Shown here: in pieces, positions 33,676 to 40,720 of the stretch
Layout: each line of letters starts with the position of its first letter
Numbering within the stretch: position 1 is the stretch's first letter
NCBI GenBank assembly: GCA_021817345.1
Contig: JAKAVC010000075.1
Span: 1 to 40,720, forward strand
Direction: 5' to 3'
DNA length: 40,720 bases
Source: Deltaproteobacteria bacterium
GTDB taxonomy: Bacteria > Desulfobacterota > Binatia > Binatales > Binataceae
Notes under the pieces: generated by a model
What the model saw: only the letters and a program-made list of their open reading frames with translations
What the model was told of the DNA's origin: nothing
The model's database searches: none
Made by a program: the position numbers and the translations under genes

Positions 33676-34425
33676 GTGGCCGAACGCACAATCGTTCTGA
33701 GAGTAAAGCGCCAGGAGAATCCCCAGTCGCGCAGCTACTGGGAGGAATTCGAGCTTCCATTCCTGCCCCATCACAATATCGTTTCCATGCTGATGGAGAT
33801 TCGCCGCAATCCGGTCAATCGCCAGGGCAAGACGGTCGCTCCGGTCGTGTTTCACGCCAACTGCCTCGAAGAGGTGTGCGGCGCGTGTACGATGGTTATC
33901 AACGGGCATGTGCGGCAGGCCTGCACCGCGCTTGCCGAGCAATTGCCCAACCCGACCACGGTTGAGCCGATGACGAAGTTCCCTGTCATCCGCGATCTGT
34001 GGGTGGACCGCTCGGCAATGTTCGAGCATCTGAAGAAGGTCCATTCGTGGATTCCCATCGACGGCACCTACGACCTCGGGCCGGGGCCGCGAATCAGCTC
34101 CGACGTCCAGCAGTTCGCCTACCTGTTCTCGCGATGCATGACGTGCGGCTGCTGCCTGGAGGCGTGCCCGCAGGTCAACAGCCATTCGAAATTCATGGGG
34201 CCGGCGATTCTCGGACAGACTTTCCTGATGAGCCAGCACCCGACCGGCGAGATGCATGAGGACGAGCGTATCGAGGCGCTGATGGGCGAGGGTGGCGTAG
34301 CCGATTGCGGCAACGCTCAGAACTGCGTCGAGGTCTGCCCCAAGGGGATACCGCTTACGACCGCGATCGCATGGGTGGGCCAGAGGGCCTCGCTCAAGTG
34401 GTTGCGTAACCTGTTTCAGCGATAG
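33676..34425 (+). CDS. sdhB: Succinate dehydrogenase iron-sulfur subunit
   Basis: A 249-residue electron-transfer subunit. Cys63, Cys68, Cys71 and Cys83 bind the [2Fe-2S] cluster; 'CMTCGCCLEACP' (154-165; Cys154, 157, 160, 164) binds the [4Fe-4S] cluster; Cys211, Cys217 and Cys221 in 'CGNAQNCVEVCPKG' belong to the remaining cluster region. It carries electrons from SdhA to the hemes and quinone at SdhC. The start is a GTG after AGGGAGAGGA. A 77-bp gap separates it from sucC. Confidence 0.95.
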   Translation: MAERTIVLRVKRQENPQSRSYWEEFELPFLPHHNIVSMLMEIRRNPVNRQGKTVAPVVFHANCLEEVCGACTMVINGHVRQACTALAEQLPNPTTVEPMTKFPVIRDLWVDRSAMFEHLKKVHSWIPIDGTYDLGPGPRISSDVQQFAYLFSRCMTCGCCLEACPQVNSHSKFMGPAILGQTFLMSQHPTGEMHEDERIEALMGEGGVADCGNAQNCVEVCPKGIPLTTAIAWVGQRASLKWLRNLFQR

Positions 34426-34502
34426 GCCGGCGCCCTGTCGCGCGTTCGGATGGCGCCGCGCGGATGGCGTTTGCGCCCGCGCCGTGACCATAAGAGGTTG
34501 AA

Positions 34503-35663
34503 ATGAACATTCACGAGTTCCAGGCCAAGCAGATTCTCGGCCGTTTCGGCGCGCCTGTCCCGAAGGGGCAGCCCGCGGCGACGCCCGAGGAAGCCGCGGC
34601 CGCATTCAAGGCGCTTGGCCAGCCCAGGGCCGTCGTCAAAGCCCAGATTCACGCTGGTGGACGCGGCAAGGCGGGCGGCGTCAAGCTGCTTTCCAGCGCC
34701 GACGAGGCGCGCGAGTTCGCCGCAAAGCTGCTCGGCAAGCCGCTCGTCACCCATCAGACGGGGCCGCAGGGCAGGGTGGTAAGGCGCGTCTACGTCGAAG
34801 AGGCGAGCAACGTCGCGCGCGAGCTTTATCTCGGCCTTCTTGTCGATCGCAAGGCGCAGGCCGTGTCGGTGATCGCGAGCACCGAAGGCGGCATGGATAT
34901 CGAAGAGGTCGCCGCGAAGACCCCCGAAAAGATCATCACCGAGACAATCGATCCGCTGCTCGGTATCTCGGGGTTTCTCGGGCGCAAGGTCGCCTTCGGG
35001 CTCGGGCTGAAGGACAAGCAGGTCAACCAGTTCGTCGGCCTGCTGGCTTCGCTCTATCGCGCGTTCCTCGAGACCGACGCTTCGCTTATCGAGATAAATC
35101 CGCTGGTTGTCACGGCTGACGGGCGCGTGGTGTGCCTCGACGCGAAGATGTCGTTCGACGACAACGGGCTTTTTCGTCATCCCGATATCCGCGAACTTCG
35201 CGACGCTAACGAAGAGGATCCCGCCGAGACCGAGGCCGCCAAATACGACCTCAGCTACATCCATCTCGACGGCAATATCGGATGCATGGTCAACGGCGCG
35301 GGGCTCGCGATGGCGACGATGGACATCGTGAAGTACTACGGCGCCGAGCCCGCCAATTTCCTCGACGTCGGCGGTGGAGCGAACGCCGAGAAGGTTTCCG
35401 CCGCGTTTCGAATCCTGCTTTCCGACCCGCGCGTCAAGGCCGTTCTAATCAATATCTTCGGCGGCATCATGCGATGCGACGTGCTGGCCGAGGGCGTCGT
35501 CAAGGCGGCGAGGGAAGTGAACCTGAGCGTTCCGCTGGTGGTCCGGATGGAAGGCACCAACGTCGAACAGGGCAAACAGATCCTCAAGGATTCGGGAATC
35601 AAGGTTATTGCCGCAGCCGACATGGCCGACGCCGCGCGCCGCGTGGTCGAAGCCATCAGTTGA
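34503..35663 (+). CDS. sucC: Succinyl-CoA ligase (ADP/GDP-forming) beta subunit
   Basis: A 386-residue ATP-grasp subunit that binds nucleotide and succinate; with SucD it interconverts succinyl-CoA and succinate with substrate-level phosphorylation. '[12 protein letters not shown]' at the start, '[17 protein letters not shown]', 'LIEINPLVV' and '[15 protein letters not shown]' are standard. GAGGTTGAA before the ATG is the ribosome site. sucD follows closely. Confidence 0.97.
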   Translation: MNIHEFQAKQILGRFGAPVPKGQPAATPEEAAAAFKALGQPRAVVKAQIHAGGRGKAGGVKLLSSADEAREFAAKLLGKPLVTHQTGPQGRVVRRVYVEEASNVARELYLGLLVDRKAQAVSVIASTEGGMDIEEVAAKTPEKIITETIDPLLGISGFLGRKVAFGLGLKDKQVNQFVGLLASLYRAFLETDASLIEINPLVVTADGRVVCLDAKMSFDDNGLFRHPDIRELRDANEEDPAETEAAKYDLSYIHLDGNIGCMVNGAGLAMATMDIVKYYGAEPANFLDVGGGANAEKVSAAFRILLSDPRVKAVLINIFGGIMRCDVLAEGVVKAAREVNLSVPLVVRMEGTNVEQGKQILKDSGIKVIAAADMADAARRVVEAIS

Positions 35664-35675
35664 TGGGACTTGCTG

Positions 35676-36560
<885 letters not shown>

Positions 36561-36561
36561 C

Positions 36562-36978
36562 ATGGAACGCACTCTCGCCATAGTGAAGCCCGACGCCGTG
36601 CGGCGCGGTTTTATCGGCGACATCATCAAGCGTATCGAGGCTTCGGGCCTCAAGCTTCGCGCGCTCAAGCTGATGCGTCTCACGCGCGCGCAGGCCGAGG
36701 CTTTTTACGAGGTGCACAAGGAGCGCCCGTTCTACGGCTCGCTCTGTGACTACATGTCGTCGGGGCCGGTCGTAATCGCGGTGCTCGAAGCCGACAACGC
36801 GATCCTCCGATGGCGTGAACTGATGGGCGCGACCGATCCGAAAAAGGCCAACCCGGGCACGCTCCGCAAAGACTTCGGCATCGACGTCGAGCAAAACGCC
36901 GTGCACGGCTCGGACGCTCCCGAAACGGCCGCGCGCGAAGTTGCCTTTTTCTTCAGTACGCTCGACATCGTTTCATAG
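36562..36978 (+). CDS. ndk: Nucleoside diphosphate kinase
   Basis: A 138-residue enzyme that passes the gamma phosphate from ATP to other nucleoside diphosphates through the phospho-His115 in 'NAVHGSDAPE'. 'RTLAIVKPDAV' and 'RPFYGSLCDYM' are family signatures. Placement directly after sucCD is common and may balance nucleotide products of succinyl-CoA ligase with the GTP/ATP pool. Transcription likely ends at the hairpin beyond its stop. Confidence 0.97.
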   Translation: MERTLAIVKPDAVRRGFIGDIIKRIEASGLKLRALKLMRLTRAQAEAFYEVHKERPFYGSLCDYMSSGPVVIAVLEADNAILRWRELMGATDPKKANPGTLRKDFGIDVEQNAVHGSDAPETAAREVAFFFSTLDIVS

Positions 36979-37006
36979 TTCAGCCACGCCGGCTCACGCG
37001 AGATAA

Positions 37007-37040
37007 GCGGCGGCGGATGCGATTGCGTCTGCCGCCGTTT
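37007..37040 (+). terminator. Strong hairpin terminator after ndk
   Basis: A 14-bp stem (37007-37020 with 37025-37038, three positions as G-U pairs in RNA) with a GATT loop is followed by TT. It lies 28 bp after the ndk stop and closes the TCA operon. Confidence 0.65.
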
Positions 37041-37138
37041 CATTCGACAGGCTCGCCCTCGCACAACCCAGATCTGGCGGTCGTAATCGCTGGCGCGCCC
37101 GCCTTCCTGGCGGCGGGTTTTCGGATAAAATACCGGCT

Positions 37139-38227
37139 GTGAATCAAGCCCGAAATTGCGCCGAAGCCGCGCCCAAAAGGGCTCCCGTGGATATTCGCGG
37201 GCTCACGCTCGAGGAGCTCGAGCAACTCGTGGCCGCAGCGGGCGAGAAGCGGTTTCGCGCCGAGCAGCTCGCGAGATGGATTTACGGACGGGCGGCGGAA
37301 TCGTTCGACCAGATGCTGGAGCTGCCGCGCGAGTTTCGTGAAAAGCTAAAGTATCAGTTTAAGATTGGCTCGGCCGCGACTGCTTCCGCGGCGCGCTCGA
37401 GCGACGGGACCCGTAAACTGCTCGTCGCGCTTGCCGACGGCGAGAAAATCGAGACCGTGATTATCCCGGGGCGCGACCGGCTGACACTATGCATCTCCAG
37501 CCAGGCCGGATGCGCGATGGGCTGCGCGTTCTGCGCGACGGCACGGATGGGTCTTCGGCGCAATCTCGATACCGGCGAAATCCTCTCACAGCTCTTTCTG
37601 GCGCGGCGCGAACTCGATGCAGGCGAGGAAATTACCAACTACGTCTTTATGGGCATGGGCGAGCCGCTGGCGAATTATCCGCGGCTCTTGAAGGCGCTCA
37701 AAATCATGACCTCGCGATGGGGGATGGGAATCTCGGCGCGCCGTATCACCGTGTCCACGGTCGGGCTGGCGCCCGGGATGGAGCGGCTGCTTGCCGAAAT
37801 TCCGGTGCGCCTTGCGGTCTCGCTGCACGCGACCACCGACGAACTCCGCGACCGTATCGCCCCGCTCAACCGTCGTTATCCGCTCAAGACGCTGCTTGAG
37901 ACGTGCAAGCGCGTCCCGCTCAAGCATCGCGACCGGATCACTTTCGAATACGTGATGCTGCGCGGGGTCAATGACTCCGCCGACGACGCGCGCCGCCTGG
38001 TTCGGCTGCTCGGGCCTCTGCGGGCAAAAGTTAACCTGATCTTCTTCAACCCGTTTGCGGGTGCCGGCTTCGAACCGGCCTCGCGGGCTGCGGTCGAGGA
38101 CTTTCAAGCGATATTGCAGCGGGGTAACCTGACCGCGACGATCCGCGAGAGCCGGGGCGCCGATATTGCCGCCGCATGTGGCCAGCTCTACGCCGAACAA
38201 GGCGCTTCCCACGCCGACAGCCTCTAG
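37139..38227 (+). CDS. rlmN: Dual-specificity RNA methyltransferase RlmN
   Basis: A 362-residue radical SAM enzyme that methylates C2 of A2503 in 23S rRNA and A37 of some tRNAs. The [4Fe-4S]-binding CxxxCxxC is Cys125, Cys129 and Cys132 in 'CAMGCAFC'. Cys347 in 'RGADIAAACGQL' is the conserved methyl-carrying/resolving cysteine near the C-terminus. 'YVFMGMGEPLANY' is a radical SAM motif. The GTG at 37139 is the likely start; the first 20 residues are not conserved and a later start is possible. Confidence 0.95.
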   Translation: MNQARNCAEAAPKRAPVDIRGLTLEELEQLVAAAGEKRFRAEQLARWIYGRAAESFDQMLELPREFREKLKYQFKIGSAATASAARSSDGTRKLLVALADGEKIETVIIPGRDRLTLCISSQAGCAMGCAFCATARMGLRRNLDTGEILSQLFLARRELDAGEEITNYVFMGMGEPLANYPRLLKALKIMTSRWGMGISARRITVSTVGLAPGMERLLAEIPVRLAVSLHATTDELRDRIAPLNRRYPLKTLLETCKRVPLKHRDRITFEYVMLRGVNDSADDARRLVRLLGPLRAKVNLIFFNPFAGAGFEPASRAAVEDFQAILQRGNLTATIRESRGADIAAACGQLYAEQGASHADSL

Positions 38228-38353
38228 ATATTTTCTCCGGGATGGTCCGGATTCCGGGCCGTGTCCTTTAAGGCGGATGTCGGCGCGGAAAATCCCATGT
38301 GAGCGCGGGGGGACGGCTTGATTTCGGCCAGGGAGGGCGGTTCAGGCAGGCAG

Positions 38354-39217
38354 ATGGCGAAACAAATACTTGGAATTATCGGCGGAAGCGGATTCTACGA
38401 TATCGAGGGACTGGAGGATGTCGAAGAGATCGACCTCGACACGCCCTTCGGAAAACCCTCCGGACCCTATTATCGCGGAAAGTTCGGCGATGCGGTGGCC
38501 GTTTTCCTCGCCCGCCACGGCAAGGGCCATCGGATACTGCCCAGTGAGCTGAACTTCCGGGCGAATATCTACGGGATGAAACAGCTCGGCGTCGAATGCC
38601 TGGTATCGGTAAGCACCGCCGGCAGCATGAAGGAGCATATCAAGCCCGGCGACCTCGTGGTGCCGGACCAGTTTATCGATCGCACCTTCAAACGGCCGCA
38701 AACCTTCTTCGGCGACGGCGTGGTCGCACACGTTTCGCTCGCCGACCCGGTCTGTCCGATACTTGCGCGCGACCTGGCCGCGGCGGGGCGAAGCGTCGGC
38801 GCCACGATTCACGAGGGCGGGACGTACCTGTGTATCGAAGGTCCGCAGTTTTCCACGCGCGCCGAATCGAATCTGTACCGGAGCTGGGGCGTTGACGTGA
38901 TCAGCATGACCGCGATGCAGGAGGCGCGGCTCGCGCGCGAGGCCGAGCTTTGCTACGCGACGATGGTGCTCGTGACCGACTACGACTGCTGGCACGAAAG
39001 CGTGAGCGCGGTCGATATCGGAGAAATTCTTCGCGTGATGAGGCTCAACGTCGCGGCCGCTCAGAAAGCCGTCGCGGCTCTGTCCCAATCGCTCGGCGTC
39101 CGGGGCGGAGGATGCGCCTGCGCGAGCGCGCTGAAAGACGCGATTATCACCGATCGCGCGATGATCCCGCCCGCGCGCATGGCTCAACTGAAGCTCCTGA
39201 TAGGAAAATACCTGTAG
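38354..39217 (+). CDS. mtnP: S-methyl-5'-thioadenosine phosphorylase
   Basis: A 287-residue phosphorylase that splits methylthioadenosine, a by-product of polyamine and related synthesis, into adenine and methylthioribose-1-phosphate. 'GIIGGSGFYD', the phosphate-site 'ARHGKGHRI', 'EGPQFSTRAE' and 'MTAMQEARLAREAELCYA' are those of the MTAP branch rather than purine nucleoside phosphorylase. The ATG at 38354 follows AGGCAGG. A sugar kinase gene follows after 31 bp. No mtnA is present in the window. Confidence 0.92.
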   Translation: MAKQILGIIGGSGFYDIEGLEDVEEIDLDTPFGKPSGPYYRGKFGDAVAVFLARHGKGHRILPSELNFRANIYGMKQLGVECLVSVSTAGSMKEHIKPGDLVVPDQFIDRTFKRPQTFFGDGVVAHVSLADPVCPILARDLAAAGRSVGATIHEGGTYLCIEGPQFSTRAESNLYRSWGVDVISMTAMQEARLAREAELCYATMVLVTDYDCWHESVSAVDIGEILRVMRLNVAAAQKAVAALSQSLGVRGGGCACASALKDAIITDRAMIPPARMAQLKLLIGKYL

Positions 39218-39248
39218 GCCGCGCGATGCGGAGAGAGAGGTGGTTTGA

Positions 39249-40175
39249 ATGAGTATCGTTGTGGTTGGATCGGTTGCCTACGACACGGTCGAAACCGATC
39301 ACGGCGGAGTCACCGAAGCGCTGGGCGGCGCGGCCAGCTACTTCGCTATCGCCGCGCGGTTCTTCGCCCCGGTCAGCGTGGTTGCGGTGGTCGGCTCGGA
39401 CTTCAAGCCCGAGCACGAGCGCCTGTTCACCGAACGCAACATCGATATCCGGGGACTCGAGCGCCGGGAGGGCGAAACCTTCCGCTGGCACGGCCGCTAT
39501 CACGAGGACATGAACAAACGCGACACGGTCGCGCTCGCGCTCAACGTTTTCCAGGGTTTCCAGCCCAAACTGCTTCCCGACCAGCGCACCTGCGATTTCC
39601 TGTTCCTTGCCAATATCGCGCCCGAGCTTCAATCGTGGGTGCTCTCGCAGGTCAAAAGTCCCAAGGTCGTCGCCGCGGACACGATGGACCATTGGATCGC
39701 GAACGAACGGCCCGCGCTCGACAAGCTGCTCCCGAAACTCGACATCCTGACGATCAACGACGAAGAGGCGCGGCTCTTGAGTGGCGAGCACAACCTGGTC
39801 AAGGCCGGCCGCGCGATCCTCGCGATGGGTCCGAAGTCGGTGCTGGTCAAGCGCGGCGAGTACGGCGTGCTTCAGTTCAGCCGCGAGGGGATGTTCGCGG
39901 TGCCGGCGTACCCGCTCGAGGAGGTTGTCGATCCGACCGGCGCGGGCGACACGTTCGCGGGCGCGACGATGGGGTTTCTCGCGCGCAACGGACGACTCAA
40001 CGAAAGCGTGCTGCGCACGGGTGTAGTCTACGGCACGGTGGTCGCCTCGTTTGTCGTCGAACGGTTCTCGCTGGAACGGATAACGCAACTGACCTGGGAG
40101 GAGATCGACCAACGCTATCGCGCCTTCATCGAACTTACGGACTCCCATCATTCGCGATGGACCTCTCGGTCGTGA
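39249..40175 (+). CDS. PfkB-family carbohydrate/nucleoside kinase
   Basis: A 308-residue ribokinase-like kinase. The glycine-rich substrate lid region 'ALGGAASYFAIAA' near the start and the C-terminal 'DPTGAGDTFAGA' with the catalytic Asp are intact. It is distinct from the PfkB domain encoded at 3994-5667. The substrate cannot be named: adenosine, ribose and methylthioribose-derived sugars are possible given mtnP next door. Its last 19 bases overlap the glycosyltransferase start. Confidence 0.88.
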   Translation: MSIVVVGSVAYDTVETDHGGVTEALGGAASYFAIAARFFAPVSVVAVVGSDFKPEHERLFTERNIDIRGLERREGETFRWHGRYHEDMNKRDTVALALNVFQGFQPKLLPDQRTCDFLFLANIAPELQSWVLSQVKSPKVVAADTMDHWIANERPALDKLLPKLDILTINDEEARLLSGEHNLVKAGRAILAMGPKSVLVKRGEYGVLQFSREGMFAVPAYPLEEVVDPTGAGDTFAGATMGFLARNGRLNESVLRTGVVYGTVVASFVVERFSLERITQLTWEEIDQRYRAFIELTDSHHSRWTSRS

Positions 40176-40720
40176 TCCCGCTCTTCAACGAGCGGGACAA
40201 TCTCGAACCGCTCCACCGGGAGCTCGATCGGGTGCTGAACTCGATCGGCCGCTCCTACGAGATCCTGTTCGTGGACGACGGCAGTATCGACGGAAGCGAC
40301 GCCGTGCTGCGCCGAATTAAGGACGCCGACCCGCACGTCCGGGTGATACGCCTTGCACGCAACACCGGGCAGACCGCCGCGCTACAGTGCGGGCTTGAGC
40401 ATTCGACCGGCGAGACGGTTATCGCGATGGACGGCGACGGCGAAAACGATCCCCACGATATTCCGAAGCTTCTCGCCAAGCTCGACGAAGGATACGACCT
40501 CGCAAGCGGATGGCGCACCGAGCGATGGAAGGATTCGGCGCTGTCGCGGCGGATGCCGTCGATAGCGGCCAACGCGCTCATCTCGCGGATTACTGGCGTC
40601 AGGCTCCACGACTACGGATGCACGTTCAAGGCTTACCGCGGCGAGCTCGCGCGAAGCCTCAGGCTTTACGGCGAAATGCATCGCTTTGTCCCCGCTATAG
40701 CGGCGGAGCAGGGCGCGAGG
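40157..40720 (+). CDS. Glycosyltransferase family 2, partial at window end
   Basis: The first 188 residues of a GT-A glycosyltransferase beginning MDLSVVIPLFNERDNLEPLH. 'LFVDDGSIDGSD' is the nucleotide-sugar binding region, 'MDGDGENDP' takes the place of the usual DxD/'MDADLQDPP' metal site, and 'HDYGCTFKAYRGE' is the loop seen in polyprenyl-phosphate mannose/glucose transferases (DPM1/GtrB-like). It probably transfers a sugar to a polyprenyl phosphate at the membrane. Any C-terminal helices lie outside the window. The start overlaps the PfkB gene by 19 bp. Confidence 0.9.
   Translation, partial: MDLSVVIPLFNERDNLEPLHRELDRVLNSIGRSYEILFVDDGSIDGSDAVLRRIKDADPHVRVIRLARNTGQTAALQCGLEHSTGETVIAMDGDGENDPHDIPKLLAKLDEGYDLASGWRTERWKDSALSRRMPSIAANALISRITGVRLHDYGCTFKAYRGELARSLRLYGEMHRFVPAIAAEQGAR

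Noticed and set aside
31264-34605. An 1113-codon open frame on the minus strand opposite sdhC, sdhA and sdhB
   Set aside because: It is the mirror of highly biased third positions in the real genes. Its product is His/Arg/Asp-rich with no family wording, and the plus-strand genes are unmistakable.

Overview
This window comes from a GC-rich bacterial chromosome with tightly packed genes and many ATG/GTG starts. Gene order gives the best clue to its origin. The rpmE-prfA-prmC-murA-his block and the mdh-sdhCAB-sucCD-ndk block, with a Bacillus-type diheme SdhC, are arrangements familiar from deltaproteobacterial lineages. The F420/LLM oxidoreductase, BadH-like SDR, ferritin-like protein and DUF1329 protein fit an uncultured Desulfobacterota- or Binatota-like organism. 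That placement is inference from gene content; no marker tree was computed.

Layout. (a) 1-2008 is accessory DNA: a gene cut by the window edge, an IS256-family element (280-1660) whose transposase carries a one-base frameshift, a Phd/YefM antitoxin gene cut off by that element, and two palindromic repeats. (b) 2009-9091 (minus) holds a GPH-type sugar:cation symporter, a fused PfkB sugar kinase-SIS sugar isomerase, a long DapA/NanA-type aldolase, a TonB-C-like lipoprotein and a large exported protein. The first three look like a complete uptake-isomerisation-phosphorylation-cleavage route for an unidentified sugar or sugar acid. (c) 9185-16634 (plus) holds rpmE, prfA, prmC, murA, hisD, hisB, hisA and an LLM-class oxidoreductase. 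(d) 16723-21246 holds a ferritin-like putative diiron protein divergent from an O-methyltransferase, a TetR regulator, and two SDRs, one strongly BadH-like. A perfect palindrome in the divergent promoter region is a good operator candidate. (e) 21368-27346 holds envelope-related genes: a beta-propeller-like lipoprotein, SppA, a DUF2333-like protein and a DUF1329 protein. (f) 27849-30024 is a NatAB-like ABC exporter. (g) 30257-36978 is a TCA-cycle operon (mdh, sdhCAB, sucCD) with ndk, closed by a strong hairpin terminator. (h) 37139-40720 holds rlmN, mtnP, a PfkB kinase and a glycosyltransferase cut by the window end.

The most novel features are the PfkB-SIS bifunctional enzyme with its aldolase and transporter, and the regulated ferritin-like/methyltransferase/TetR/SDR neighbourhood. 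The ribosomal, cell-wall, histidine and TCA blocks are ordinary housekeeping, except that the his block lacks hisG, hisH and hisF. No tRNA, rRNA or CRISPR array was seen.
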